The notes: generated by a model not told the origin, from the letters alone. A stretch of 64,000 bases of DNA from Hydrogenophaga sp. SL48 (GCF_021729865.1 NZ_CP063400.1:1674001-1738000); one strand, 5' to 3'; shown: positions 46,122 through 55,368, numbered from the stretch's first letter. Translations and numbers: made by a program.

Positions 46122-48611
46122 GTGCGCTGGTTGAAACGTTCTGCACGGTGGTTCGCTGGCTTGCTGATGCTCGCCCTGGTGGCATTTGCGCTGTATGTGT
46201 GGCGCAGCCTGCCCCAGGTCGACGGTGAATTGAAGCTGACGGGCCTGCGGGCGGCGGTGAAGGTGCAGCGTGACGCCAGCGACGTCACCCACATTCTCGC
46301 CAGCGATCCTCGCGACGCCTGGATGGGGATGGGCTATGTGCATGCGCAGGAACGCGGCTGGCAACTGGAGTTCAACCGCCGCGTCATGCGCGGCACGCTG
46401 TCTGAGGTGTTTGGCCCCTCAACGCTCGACACCGACATGCTGATGCGCACGCTGGGCATCCGCGAAGCGGCCAAGGCGCAGGTGGCCGGGGCCAGCGACG
46501 AAGCCAGGCAGGCGCTGCAGTCCTACAGCGATGGCGTGAACGCGTTTTTTGCGCACCGGAAACAGGCGTTGTCGCCCGAGTTCCAGATCCTGCGCATCGA
46601 CCCACGCAAGGAGGCTGCCGAGGGACGCTATTGGGATGCCGAAGACAGTGCTGGCTGGGCGCTCATGATGGCACTGGACTTGGGCGGCAACTGGGGCAAC
46701 GAGCTGGCCCGCCTGTCGGCACTGCAGGTGCTGGACACGCAGGCCCTCTGGCAACTCTTTCCCGCCTATCCGGGCGAGACACCAGCGGCCACGGCCGATC
46801 TGAGCCGCTTGTACCGGGAGCTGGGGGTGTTTCGCGCGGCACCGCTCAAGACCTCGGCGGCCAGCGATGCCAGTGCGTCGGGCTGGCACACCCAGCTCGC
46901 CTCGGGTATCCAGGAGTGGACCCGATCGCTGGGCGACATCGAAGGCAAGGGCTCGAACAACTGGGTCGTTTCCGGGGCACGCAGCGCCAGCGGCAAACCC
47001 TTGCTTGCCAACGACCCCCATCTGGGCCTGAGCGCTCCCGCGATCTGGTACTTCGCCCGGCTCCAGGCACCCGATGTGGACGGCATCAAAGGCATGGACG
47101 TCATGGGCGCGACCTTGCCCGGCACGCCTTTCGTGGTGCTCGGCCGCACCAGCGAAGTTGCCTGGGGGTTCACCAACACCGGGCCGGATGTGCAGGACCT
47201 GTACCTGGAACAACTGAACCCCACCGATCCCCAGCGCTACCGCACGCCCGCGCCTCAAGGCCAGGACGCCTGGGCCGATTTCACCCAGCGCACCGAGATC
47301 TTCAAGGTCAAGGGTCAGGCCGACGTGACCCACGTCGTGCGCCGCAGCCGCCACGGTCCGGTGCTCAGCGACATTCCCGGGCGCACGCGCAACCTCATCG
47401 ACACCGATCGCTACGCGGTGGCGCTGCGCTGGACGGCGCTGGAGCCGGACAACCGCAATGTGATGGCGACGCTGGCATCGAACCGGGTGCGTTCGGTCGA
47501 CGAGCTCATCACGGCGTACCGCGACTTCCATTCTCCGATGCAAAACGCCGTGATGGCCGACCGCAGCGGCCGCATCGCCTACAAGGCGGTGGGCCGCGTG
47601 CCCCTGCGCGCGGCAGACAACGACATCCGGGGTGTCGCACCCGCGCCCGGCTGGGACCCGCGTTACGACTGGACGGGCTGGCTGCCATACGAGAGCACGC
47701 CGCAAGACGACGGCAGCAAGGGCTGGATCGCCACCGCCAACCAGCGCATCCACGCACCCGACTACCCCCACTTCCTGACCCAGGACTGGGCAGCACCCTA
47801 CCGGCAGGAGCGCATTGAGTCGCTGTTGAATCAGACGCCGAAACACAGCATCGAGAGTTTCCAGACCCTGCACGGCGATCAGTTGTCGGCGGCCACGGTG
47901 AAGCTGCTGCCGTTCCTGATGAATGCGCCGTCGTCCCATGCCCTGGCCGTCGCAGCCAGGGCGGAACTGGAGGCTTTCAAAGGCGAGATGCTCGCCGAGC
48001 GAGCCGCGCCGCTGATCTACAGCGTGTGGGTGGATGAGTTCGCCCGGGCGGTGATCGGTGGTCGCTTGGGCAAGGACAAGTTCGAGGGCCTCTACGGCAA
48101 AAGGCTGTTTCGCAACGCGGTGGAAGACCTGCTGCTGCGCGACGACAAGGACTGGTGCGGCGTCCAGGGGTGCATGGCGGCCAGTGGTGCGGCACTGGAC
48201 AGGGCGTTGGACCGCCTTCAAGCGCAGCAAGGCAGCGACGTGAAGCGCTGGCGTTGGGGCGAGGCGCATCCCGCCATTTCGATCCACCGCCCGTTCAGCA
48301 ACGTGGCCGTGCTGGCACCCTTGTTTGAGGTGCGGCGCGCCACGGGTGGCGACCCGTTCACTGTCAACGTGGGTCAGTACCACCTGGACAAGGCGGACGC
48401 GCCGCTGGCCAACCGTCACGCGGCCAGCCTGCGAACCATTTACGACCTCAGCGATCTGGAGAATTCACGGTTCATCTACCAGACCGGCCAGAGCGGCAAC
48501 GTCTTTTCGAGCCGCTACCGCGACATGAGCGAGGACTGGGTCGCGGTCAGGTACCGGCCTTTGCAGATGCAACCCCAACGCTGGGCCAGCAGCCTGAGCC
48601 TGCTGCCCTGA
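46122..48611 (+). CDS. Penicillin acylase family protein (Ntn hydrolase)
   Basis: This is an 829-residue precursor of a peptidase S45 family amidase, which autocleaves into alpha and beta chains. An N-terminal membrane or signal segment (WFAGLLMLALVAFALYVW) exports it. The beta-chain nucleophile Ser is in GKGSNNWVVSG (about residue 278). Other family words are YVHAQERGWQLEFNRRVMRGTLSE, LLANDPHLGL and HSPMQNAVMADRSGRIAY. I prefer the GTG at 46122 because AAGGAG sits 6 bases before it; an in-frame ATG at 46089 lacks one. Relatives cleave beta-lactams or N-acyl-homoserine lactones; the substrate is unknown. Confidence 0.88.
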   Translation: MRWLKRSARWFAGLLMLALVAFALYVWRSLPQVDGELKLTGLRAAVKVQRDASDVTHILASDPRDAWMGMGYVHAQERGWQLEFNRRVMRGTLSEVFGPSTLDTDMLMRTLGIREAAKAQVAGASDEARQALQSYSDGVNAFFAHRKQALSPEFQILRIDPRKEAAEGRYWDAEDSAGWALMMALDLGGNWGNELARLSALQVLDTQALWQLFPAYPGETPAATADLSRLYRELGVFRAAPLKTSAASDASASGWHTQLASGIQEWTRSLGDIEGKGSNNWVVSGARSASGKPLLANDPHLGLSAPAIWYFARLQAPDVDGIKGMDVMGATLPGTPFVVLGRTSEVAWGFTNTGPDVQDLYLEQLNPTDPQRYRTPAPQGQDAWADFTQRTEIFKVKGQADVTHVVRRSRHGPVLSDIPGRTRNLIDTDRYAVALRWTALEPDNRNVMATLASNRVRSVDELITAYRDFHSPMQNAVMADRSGRIAYKAVGRVPLRAADNDIRGVAPAPGWDPRYDWTGWLPYESTPQDDGSKGWIATANQRIHAPDYPHFLTQDWAAPYRQERIESLLNQTPKHSIESFQTLHGDQLSAATVKLLPFLMNAPSSHALAVAARAELEAFKGEMLAERAAPLIYSVWVDEFARAVIGGRLGKDKFEGLYGKRLFRNAVEDLLLRDDKDWCGVQGCMAASGAALDRALDRLQAQQGSDVKRWRWGEAHPAISIHRPFSNVAVLAPLFEVRRATGGDPFTVNVGQYHLDKADAPLANRHAASLRTIYDLSDLENSRFIYQTGQSGNVFSSRYRDMSEDWVAVRYRPLQMQPQRWASSLSLLP

Positions 48612-48617
48612 GCGTGC

Positions 48618-49391
48618 TCAGGCCGTGGCGTTGAGGGTGCTGGCGCTGCTACCGCCCAAGCCGGCCAACGCCGTCTCGTTGTAGCGGCGGGTCGCGGCCT
48701 CTGCCTGGGCGCTGATCTGGGCCACGAAAGCGCTCAATTCGGCGCCGGTGATTTCTCCGTCACCATTGGCGTCCACCGAGCTCATCATGGCCTGCAGCTG
48801 ATCGTCGCTCACTGCTGTCTGCGCGACGGCGGTGTGCTCGGCATCGGGGGGGGCTGCGCTGGCAACGGCGGGTGTTGCGGCGGCCACCGCAGTGGCACCC
48901 GCGGTCCCTGCGATCGGTTCGTGGATGGTGCTGACCACCGTGGTGGTCGTGGTGGTGGTCGTGCTCACCATGCTGCCCTGGGAGAGCGCGACCTCGGGGG
49001 TGATGCCAAACTCCGCCATCGAGATGCTGCCATCGGCGTCGACGTCCAGCTCGGCAAAACGCGCTTCATCGCCACGGGAATGGACGAAGGCCTGGGTGTC
49101 CGCCGGTGGGGTGAACAGCTGCTGCAGCAGCTGGCCCACCTCGCTGCCATCGAGCGAGCCGCTGCTGTCCGCGTCGAGGGAGGTGTACAGCTCTTCCGCG
49201 CCTTCACCCGCCTCGACGCCCAGTTTGCCTGCGAGCTTTTCCAGGGCGGCTTTGAATTCGGGCTGGTCAACGCCGCCGCTGCTGTCGGTGTCCATCTTCT
49301 TCAGCATCTTGTCCTGCAAGTGCGTGGACAAGGCCGAGCTGATGGACGACAGGGTCTTGGCCCAGGCGCTGGTGGATTCGACGGTGCTCAT
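48618..49391 (-). CDS. EF-hand calcium-binding domain protein
   Basis: This is a 257-residue protein with four canonical EF-hand loops: DTDSSGGVDQPE (34-45), DADSSGSLDGSE (73-84), DVDADGSISMAE (116-127) and DANGDGEITGAE (207-218). A run of eight threonines at about 144-151 and an alanine-rich linker separate the first three hands from the fourth. No signal peptide is evident. The ATG at 49391 fits the family start better than a longer frame. It ends 6 bases from the convergent acylase gene. The role is unknown; the linker suggests a flexible sensor. Confidence 0.85.
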   Translation of the reverse strand: MSTVESTSAWAKTLSSISSALSTHLQDKMLKKMDTDSSGGVDQPEFKAALEKLAGKLGVEAGEGAEELYTSLDADSSGSLDGSEVGQLLQQLFTPPADTQAFVHSRGDEARFAELDVDADGSISMAEFGITPEVALSQGSMVSTTTTTTTTVVSTIHEPIAGTAGATAVAAATPAVASAAPPDAEHTAVAQTAVSDDQLQAMMSSVDANGDGEITGAELSAFVAQISAQAEAATRRYNETALAGLGGSSASTLNATA

Positions 49392-49443
49392 GGGGGTTCC
49401 TTTCTGGGGACTTGCCGTACAGGTGACGACACAATGGTCCGAT

Positions 49444-49467
49444 AAAAAGAGCCCCCCCAAGCGGGGC
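49444..49467 (-). terminator. Intrinsic terminator after the his-type ABC operon
   Basis: On the minus strand a GCCCC...GGGGC stem is followed by CTCTTTTT, about 55 bases past the end of the ATPase gene. The stem is short and G-rich. Confidence 0.45.
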
Positions 49468-49520
49468 AACAACGGGGTTGGAACCCCGCTGTTCCGGCGA
49501 TTGCCGGTGCGGCCCCCCGG

Positions 49521-50288
49521 CTACTTGAGCTTGCCCGAGAGGAACTGCGCCAGCCGCTCGGACTTCGGGTTCACCAGCACCTCGCGCGGATTGCCCTGTT
49601 CCTCGATGCGGCCCTGGTGCAGGAACAGCAGGTGGTTGCTGACCTCGCGGGCAAAGCCCATTTCGTGGGTCACCACCACCATGGTGCGGCCCTCTTCGGC
49701 CAGGGTGCGCATCACGCGCAGCACCTCGGTCACCAGCTCCGGGTCGAGCGCGCTGGTGGGCTCGTCAAACAGCATCACCTCGGGCTCCATGGCCAGCGCG
49801 CGCGCGATCGCCACGCGCTGCTGCTGGCCGCCGGACATGTGGGCCGGGTACTTGCCTTCGACGTCTCGCAGCCCGACCTTCTCCAGGTACTTGCGGGCCG
49901 TGACCACAGCCTCTTCCTTGCCTTTGCCCAACACGTGCATGGGCGCCTCGATGACGTTCTCCAGCACGGTCAGGTGCGACCAGAGGTTGAAGTGCTGGAA
50001 CACCATGGCCAGCTTGGCGCGGGCGCGCTGCAGTTGCTTGTCGTCGGCGGCCTTGAGCATGCCGTCTTTCGCGGTCACGAGCCGGAGTTCTTCGCCAGCC
50101 ACGATGATGCGGCCTTGCTGCGGGCGCTCCAGCAGGTTCATGCAGCGCAGGAAGGTGGATTTGCCGGAACCCGAGGAGCCGATGATGCTGATCACATCCC
50201 CGGCCTGGGCCGTGAGCGACATGCCCTTGAGCACCTCGTGCGAGCCGTAGCTCTTGCGGATGTCGATGGCTTCGAGTTTGGTGGTCAT
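49521..50288 (-). CDS. hisP: Histidine/lysine-arginine-ornithine-type ABC transporter ATP-binding protein
   Basis: This is a 255-residue ATPase closely resembling enterobacterial HisP over its full length. Features: [16 protein letters not shown], Walker [10 protein letters not shown], the HisP-typical insert ITAKDG-like [35 protein letters not shown], signature [15 protein letters not shown], Walker [13 protein letters not shown] and the H-loop [10 protein letters not shown]. It is the last gene of a five-gene minus-strand operon, separated from the permeases by the aspartoacylase-like gene. It should energise uptake of basic amino acids. Confidence 0.92.
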   Translation of the reverse strand: MTTKLEAIDIRKSYGSHEVLKGMSLTAQAGDVISIIGSSGSGKSTFLRCMNLLERPQQGRIIVAGEELRLVTAKDGMLKAADDKQLQRARAKLAMVFQHFNLWSHLTVLENVIEAPMHVLGKGKEEAVVTARKYLEKVGLRDVEGKYPAHMSGGQQQRVAIARALAMEPEVMLFDEPTSALDPELVTEVLRVMRTLAEEGRTMVVVTHEMGFAREVSNHLLFLHQGRIEEQGNPREVLVNPKSERLAQFLSGKLK

Positions 50289-50304
50289 GGCGGTGCTCTG
50301 AAAA

Positions 50305-51426
50305 TCAGGGGCTCAGCAGGTTGCCAGAGCGGATGGGCGTGCGGCCGGCAACGCGGCAGAGTTCCAGGCCGGTGGTGGCCCAGCGCAGGTTGTGGCGCGC
50401 ATACACGACGCCGGCGATCGCCGAGTGGATCGGTGTAGCCTGTCCGGACAGGGGGTCGACGACGCGTGCGAGCAACTGGCCCGCCTGCACCACGTCGCCC
50501 ACGTCAGCGGCGAACACGATCACACCCGCGTGCGGGGCATGCAGGGACTCGGTGCCGGCCAGCGGCGTGGCTTCGCACAGGGGTTCGGGCAGGGCAGGGG
50601 CGGGCCCGGCCAGCACGCCGATGTGGCGCAGGTAGCCCACGATGGCCTGGCTGTCTTGCGCTGCGAGCGCATCGGACACGTCGGTCTGCCCGCGCAGTTC
50701 GACGGTGGTGCTGGCACAGGCCAGCGGCACCGGCGCTTTGTCGGCGAAATGTTCGCGCAGCCGCCACCAGGGGCCCGAGAGCGCTTCATCAAACGAGATC
50801 AATGGCCCGGAGCCCCGGGCCCAGAGCAGGGCGCGGGCCCCGAGCAGGCGCGCGAGAGGCGTCATCTGGTCCACCATGGGCTGCTCCACATACAGGTGCA
50901 TCACCGCTTCGAAATCGCAGTGCAGGTCCAACACCACGTCGGCGTCGCAGGCCAGCGTCATCAGGACGTGGCGCAGGCTCTGCAGTTCGGTGGTCGGCGT
51001 CTGCGCTTTCAGCGCGCGGTGCATCGCGGCGCGGATCACCCGCTTGTTCGCGTCGGCATCAGGCCCCAGCTCGGTGGCGACCTCGTCTTTCACCAGCGCG
51101 AAAAAATCCGGGTAGTTCCGGTTGAAGTTCTCCATGCTGCCCAGTTCGAAGCGCCCCATCTGGTGGTGCATCAGGCTCTGGCTGAGGCCGATGGGGTTGC
51201 TCAACGGCACCAGCACCACTTCGCCCACCACTTCACCGCGTTGCTCCGCTGTTTCCAGCAGCGCGCGCAGGTGGTGGGCGGTCAGCATGCCTGGCAGTTC
51301 GTCGGCATGCAGACTGGCCTGCACATAGGCCTTGGGGCCGGTGCCCGGGGCGCCGAAGTGCAGGCTGGTGACCTGTCGCTGGGTACCGATCGAGGGGGAG
51401 AGAAGAGGGTGGTGAACCTGTTGCAT
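50305..51426 (-). CDS. Succinylglutamate desuccinylase/aspartoacylase family protein (M14-like)
   Basis: This is a 373-residue zinc carboxypeptidase-fold amidohydrolase. The first zinc ligands are in [18 protein letters not shown] (HxxE type), then the NFNRNYPDF region, the third ligand in [17 protein letters not shown], and a late catalytic Glu region near [10 protein letters not shown] biotinyl/lipoyl-like C-terminal domain follows ([30 protein letters not shown]). It sits inside the hisJQMP-type operon, 15 bases after the HisM-like gene. The imported substrate may thus be an N-acylated amino acid hydrolysed inside the cell; that is inference. Confidence 0.87.
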   Translation of the reverse strand: MQQVHHPLLSPSIGTQRQVTSLHFGAPGTGPKAYVQASLHADELPGMLTAHHLRALLETAEQRGEVVGEVVLVPLSNPIGLSQSLMHHQMGRFELGSMENFNRNYPDFFALVKDEVATELGPDADANKRVIRAAMHRALKAQTPTTELQSLRHVLMTLACDADVVLDLHCDFEAVMHLYVEQPMVDQMTPLARLLGARALLWARGSGPLISFDEALSGPWWRLREHFADKAPVPLACASTTVELRGQTDVSDALAAQDSQAIVGYLRHIGVLAGPAPALPEPLCEATPLAGTESLHAPHAGVIVFAADVGDVVQAGQLLARVVDPLSGQATPIHSAIAGVVYARHNLRWATTGLELCRVAGRTPIRSGNLLSP

Positions 51427-51441
51427 CAGGCGAATGGAAGG

Positions 51442-52158
51442 TCAGTGCGTGCGGGGACGCAGGTAGGCGAGGAATCGGCGCTCCAGCAGGCGGAACACGT
51501 ACACCAGCGCGAAAGTGAGAATGAAGTACAGCACCGCGACCACGATGAAGGGCTGGAACGCGAGGTAGTAGGTCTTGTAGATCGCATAGGCCGCGTTGGT
51601 CAGGTCGTACAGGGACGGCACCACGCTGGCCAGCGAAGTGGCGTGCAGCATCATCACCACCTCGTTGGAGTACCCGGGCAGGGTGCGCCGCAGGGCACTG
51701 GGCAGGACCAGCCGGAACATCATGTTCCATTTGCTGTACCCCGCCGCCTGGGCGGCTTCGATCTCGCCGGCGGGGGTCTCCTTGATCGCGCCGGCCAGCA
51801 TCTCGATGGTGTAGGCGCAGGTGTTGAGCGTGAAGGCCAGCACCGCGCAGAAGAAGGGGTCTTTGAACCAGGTGAACGGCCAGTGGGTGTCCCACAAGCC
51901 TTGCACCCATTCGAGTTGGGCGATGCCGTAGTAGATGAAATAGACCTGGATCAGCAGCGGCGTGCCGCGCACGACATAGGTGAACAGCCAGACCGGTCCG
52001 TGGACCCAGCGGTTGCGCGACACGCGCATCAGCGTGAGTGGCAGGGTCAGCAGCCCCCCGGCGATCAGGCTGACCGCCAGCAACTCCATGGTGGCGACAA
52101 AACCGGTCCAGTACAGGGCCAGGTTCTCTGGCTGAAAAATGATGGCGAATTTGTCCAT
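51442..52158 (-). CDS. hisM: Basic amino acid ABC transporter permease (HisM-like)
   Basis: This is a 238-residue permease with about five membrane segments. It closely follows HisM (VWLFTYVVRGTPLLIQVYFIYYG, LAFTLNTCAYTIEMLAGAIKETPAGEIEAAQAAGYSKWNMMFRLVLPSAL). The EAA loop contains EIEAAQAAGYSKW. The start overlaps the HisQ-like stop by one base (TGATG). It forms a heterodimeric channel with HisQ. Confidence 0.92.
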   Translation of the reverse strand: MDKFAIIFQPENLALYWTGFVATMELLAVSLIAGGLLTLPLTLMRVSRNRWVHGPVWLFTYVVRGTPLLIQVYFIYYGIAQLEWVQGLWDTHWPFTWFKDPFFCAVLAFTLNTCAYTIEMLAGAIKETPAGEIEAAQAAGYSKWNMMFRLVLPSALRRTLPGYSNEVVMMLHATSLASVVPSLYDLTNAAYAIYKTYYLAFQPFIVVAVLYFILTFALVYVFRLLERRFLAYLRPRTH

Positions 52159-52859
52159 CAGAAGTCGCCCCGTTTCACGCCCACCGAGTAACGGGCCTCG
52201 GCCTTGCGCAGGAGGAGCAAGCTGATGGAGGAAATCAGGAGATAGAGCACACCGGCAAACGCCATGAACAGGATGGCCGCGCCCGGAATTTCGCCGCGCG
52301 CGGCCGCACCGGCCTGCTTGGCGAGGTTGGTGATGTCGGCCAGCCCGATCACAGACACCAGCGCTGTGGCTTTCAGCAGCACCAGCCAGTTGTTGGTGAA
52401 GCTGGGGAGGGCAAAGCGCACCATTTGCGGGAGCACCATGCGACGGAATGTGTAGAGGCGGCTCATGCCAAACGCCCAGCCGGCCTCCGACTGGCCCTTG
52501 GGCACGCTCATGATGGCGCCGCGAAAGGTCTCGGTCATGTACGCGCCGTACACGAAACCGATGGTCAGTACGCCGGCCACGAAGGGGTTGATCTGCGGCC
52601 CGCTGCGGTAACCCAACAGCTCCGCGATGTCATTGACCAGGATCTGCCCGCCGAAGTAAAGCAGCAGCATCCACACCAGGTCCGGGACGCCCCGGATCAC
52701 GGTGGAATAGATGTCGCCGACCCAGTTGAGCCAGCGGTAGGGAGAGAGTTTGGCCGCCGCCCCGGCCAGGCCAAGAACGGCGGCGAACACCAGCGCGCCG
52801 AGCGCGACACCGAGGGTGACGAACAGGCCTTGAAGGATGTTCAGCAGGTAGGTCGTCAT
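52158..52859 (-). CDS. hisQ: Basic amino acid ABC transporter permease (HisQ-like)
   Basis: This is a 233-residue permease with five or six membrane segments. It strongly resembles HisQ: IRGVPDLVWMLLLYFGGQ, NPFVAGVLTIGFVYGAYMTETFRGAIMSVPKGQSEAGWAFGMSRLYTFRRMVLPQM, and the C-terminal ARYSVGVKRGDF that mirrors the enterobacterial protein. It starts 24 bases after the binding-protein gene. Confidence 0.93.
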   Translation of the reverse strand: MTTYLLNILQGLFVTLGVALGALVFAAVLGLAGAAAKLSPYRWLNWVGDIYSTVIRGVPDLVWMLLLYFGGQILVNDIAELLGYRSGPQINPFVAGVLTIGFVYGAYMTETFRGAIMSVPKGQSEAGWAFGMSRLYTFRRMVLPQMVRFALPSFTNNWLVLLKATALVSVIGLADITNLAKQAGAAARGEIPGAAILFMAFAGVLYLLISSISLLLLRKAEARYSVGVKRGDF

Positions 52860-52883
52860 CGGTGCGCGCGCCGGCTCAGTGGA

Positions 52884-53750
52884 TCAGGAACCCCAGATGT
52901 CCACGCCGGGGACGTGCTTCTCGGACAGCTCTTTCCACTTGCCGTTGTCGCGAATGGCCTTGATGCCGGCGTTCAGCGCGTCGCGCAGGGCCGTGTCTTC
53001 CTTGCGCAGGGCCACACCGGCGCCGGCGCCGAAGTACTTGGCGTCGAATTCCACCGGAATGCGGGTACCGGCGCAGCTGTAGTCCTTGCCATCGGGCGTG
53101 GACAGGAAACCGCCGTTGACCTCGACCACGTCGGCCACGGTGCCGTCCAGGCGACCCGACTTGATGTCGAGGTAGACCTGATCTTGCGCGTCGTAAGGCA
53201 CGATGGTCGCACCGGCGGTCTTCAGTTCACCCATGGCGTACTTTTCCTGGGTGGAGGCTTTCAGGACACCGATCTTCTTGCCTTTGAAGTTGGCCGCTTC
53301 GGCACCCAGATTGAGCGCCGTCTTCACGACCACGCAGGACGGCGTGTTGTAGTACTTGCCCGTGAAGTCCACGGCCTGCTTGCGCTCTTCGGTGATGGAC
53401 ATCGACGAGATGATCACATCGTATTTCTTGGCCTGAAGACCGGGGATCATGCCGTCCCAGGCCTGTTCGACGAACACGCACTTGCTCTTGAGTTCGTCGC
53501 ACAGGGCCTTGGCCACGTCCACGTCGAAGCCGGCAGGCTCGCCCGCGTCGGTCTTGTAGGTGAAGGGCTTGTAGGTCGGGTCGATGGCCACCCGCAGCTC
53601 AGGCCACGGGCTCGCGGGAGCCGGCGCAGCGGCGGGCGCTTCGGCGGTCGGCGCAGGAGCGGCTGGCGCGGGTGCAGGCGTCTCGGTCTTGCCGCAGCCG
53701 ACGAGGGAAGCTGCGCCAATGAGGCTGAGCGAGAGGAACAGGTGTTTCAT
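52884..53750 (-). CDS. Basic amino acid ABC transporter substrate-binding lipoprotein (family 3, HisJ/ArgT-like)
   Basis: This is a 288-residue solute-binding protein family 3 member. The lipoprotein signal has a lipobox SLVGC at residues 15-19, followed by a proline/alanine-rich linker (about 20-47) tethering it to the membrane. The binding domain opens LRVAIDPTYKPFTYKTDAGEPAGFDVDVAKALC. The lysine-arginine-ornithine family words VEQAWDGMIPGLQAKKYDVIISSMSIT and KYFGAGAGVALRKED also occur. It is first in the operon. The ligand is probably a basic or N-acyl amino acid. Confidence 0.92.
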   Translation of the reverse strand: MKHLFLSLSLIGAASLVGCGKTETPAPAPAAPAPTAEAPAAAPAPASPWPELRVAIDPTYKPFTYKTDAGEPAGFDVDVAKALCDELKSKCVFVEQAWDGMIPGLQAKKYDVIISSMSITEERKQAVDFTGKYYNTPSCVVVKTALNLGAEAANFKGKKIGVLKASTQEKYAMGELKTAGATIVPYDAQDQVYLDIKSGRLDGTVADVVEVNGGFLSTPDGKDYSCAGTRIPVEFDAKYFGAGAGVALRKEDTALRDALNAGIKAIRDNGKWKELSEKHVPGVDIWGS

Positions 53751-54135
53751 GTGTGTCCTTGAACAGGTTGAATGAAGGTGGCCGGATTGGACTCCTGCCG
53801 GTGGTCAACATTGTAGGTCTGGGCAGTCCAATTTCCGGATGCACCATGCTGGTGTTTCCCCGGATGCGGGGCAGTGGCCGGGATGCATATGCAACATTCG
53901 GGCCGTCCTTTTGATGTTCTTTTATTAACATAATATACATCGTGGAATATCACGGCAAAAGCGGCACCTTGCTCGGATTCAAATTGACACATTTGTTACC
54001 GCGCTAAACCCGAAGCAACTCAAGCCACGGACTGTTCATGCCGAACAGCTATGCAAGGAGCGCCGTGACGAACTTGGCATGTCGACACAGCTTCCGAGCC
54101 ATTGAATGCTCCGTTTCAACCAGGAAGGTACCGCC
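53751..54135. other. Intergenic region (385 bases), AT-rich, upstream of the his-type operon and a small ORF
   Basis: The sequence around 53905-53950 is markedly AT-rich compared with the flanks and holds the minus-strand promoter listed separately. The rest shows no RNA gene, repeat or riboswitch that I recognise. Plus-strand signals for the small membrane ORF at 54136 are not clear. Confidence 0.45.
53930..53958 (-). promoter_or_regulatory. Sigma-70-type promoter for the his-type ABC operon
   Basis: On the minus strand, TTGCCG (53953-53958) and TATTAT (53930-53935) are spaced 17 bases apart in an AT-rich island. The start of transcription would be near 53923, giving a leader of about 170 bases before the binding-protein gene. 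Confidence 0.5.
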
Positions 54136-54261
54136 ATGATCAACATCTCCAACGGCATCGCCGCTGGTGTCGAGCTCCTGGTCTTCTGGGCCGTTGCACT
54201 GTCGCCTGTCTGGCTGTTCATGCAGCTGCTGATCTGGGCGGCGGGTCATCTGCCCACTTAA
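54136..54261 (+). CDS. Small membrane protein (41 residues)
   Basis: The frame starts ATG after AGGAAGG (54122-54128) at good spacing and stops TAA. Residues 1-12 are polar/small (MINISNGIAAGV), and 13-37 form one or two hydrophobic segments (ELLVFWAVALSPVWLFMQLLIWA), ending GHLPT. It is a single-span small membrane protein candidate. I do not recognise a family. The strong ribosome-binding site and clean hydrophobic pattern support it; isolation between two convergent or unrelated genes gives no functional clue. Confidence 0.5.
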   Translation: MINISNGIAAGVELLVFWAVALSPVWLFMQLLIWAAGHLPT

Positions 54262-54300
54262 AAGCCCAGGGCTTCGCGAACCCGAACAAAGCCGGCCAAG

Positions 54301-55350
54301 CTACGGCAGGTTTTCGCGGAAGATCACCTGGCTTCGAGTCGTCTCCACCCCCCTGGTGGCTTCCCGACCATCCCGCAGGTTGGCAAAAATGCGCACGCAG
54401 TTCATCACGGCGCTCTGCGGGTTCTGGGTGATGACGGCGTCCATGGTGCCGTCGATCAGCATGGCACGCGTGTCGGGCGTGAGTCCGTGGCCGATGAAGA
54501 CCATCCTGCGCTCGCTTCCGGCTTCTTTCAGCGCCCGGCCGATGCCCTCGGATCCGCCGCCGATGTTGTAGATGCCCGCGAGATCGGCGTGTTGCTCGAG
54601 CAGCGCGCGGGCCTGACGGTAGTTCTTCTCGGCGTCGTCCTGACCCTCGCGCACGCCCACCACCTGAACCAGGGGGAACTGCTCTTCGAACAGGTGCAGA
54701 AAGCCCGCTTCGCGCTCCTCGTGGGCACGGTAGCGCAGCGAGCCAGCGATCATCGCGACCCGGGCCTGGCCGCTCTGGGCCAGTGGTCCCATGAAACGGG
54801 CGATCAGGTAGGCGGCGGTGCGGCCCGCAGCCCGGTTGTCCAGCCCCACATAGGCCACCCGGCGCGAGCTGGACAGGTCGGAGATCAGGGTGACGGTGGG
54901 CACGCCCTGCTCTGCCAGCTGGGCCACCGCCTCTCGCACCACGGGGTGCTCCAGCGCCATGAAGGCGATGCCGTCGCAGCGCTTGCCGTGGTGCAGCAGC
55001 GCCTGTGCCAGGGCTTCGGGGTTGAAGCTCTCGATGTAGGCCGCCTGGCAGCGAACGTTGAACGGTGCCCAGTGGTCCTGTGCGTACCCGATGACGTCAC
55101 CCAGCATCTGCAGGAAGCGGTTGCTGCCCTCCGGAATCAGCACCATCAGGCGCAGGGGCTGGGGTTGCAGCGCGGTGTGCAGTTCGGCCTGCGGCAGATA
55201 ACCCAGTCTGCTGGCGGCCTGCAGGACCCGCGAAACGGTGGCCCGGCGCACGCCGGGACGGTGGTTCAGCACGCGGTCCACCGTGGCCGTGGAGACACCG
55301 GCCAACTGCGCGATGTCGGGAATGCGGGGGGTGGTGGGGTGTGAGGACAT
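54301..55350 (-). CDS. LacI family transcriptional regulator
   Basis: This is a 349-residue regulator. The N-terminal LacI helix-turn-helix is RIPDIAQLAGVSTATVDRVLNHRPGVRRATVSRVLQAASRLGYLP, with the less common TVDRVLN in place of VSRVLN. The periplasmic-binding-like ligand domain follows (GLDNRAAGRTAAYLIARFMG, and IYNIGGGSEGIGRALKEAG). These ligand domains usually bind sugars or related compounds. It is divergent from the ABC/RuBisCO-like operon, 231 bases away, with repeated ATCAGA words between, and is the likely regulator of that operon. The ATG at 55350 is preferred to a TTG at 55365. Confidence 0.9.
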   Translation of the reverse strand: MSSHPTTPRIPDIAQLAGVSTATVDRVLNHRPGVRRATVSRVLQAASRLGYLPQAELHTALQPQPLRLMVLIPEGSNRFLQMLGDVIGYAQDHWAPFNVRCQAAYIESFNPEALAQALLHHGKRCDGIAFMALEHPVVREAVAQLAEQGVPTVTLISDLSSSRRVAYVGLDNRAAGRTAAYLIARFMGPLAQSGQARVAMIAGSLRYRAHEEREAGFLHLFEEQFPLVQVVGVREGQDDAEKNYRQARALLEQHADLAGIYNIGGGSEGIGRALKEAGSERRMVFIGHGLTPDTRAMLIDGTMDAVITQNPQSAVMNCVRIFANLRDGREATRGVETTRSQVIFRENLP

Positions 55351-55368
55351 GGGAAATTCAATCAAAAT

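Noticed and set aside
49473..49488. Perfect palindrome CGGGGTTGGAACCCCG as a terminator or operator
   Set aside because: No T tract follows it on either strand and its 2-base loop is too tight if fully paired; it may pair otherwise with GC-rich neighbours.
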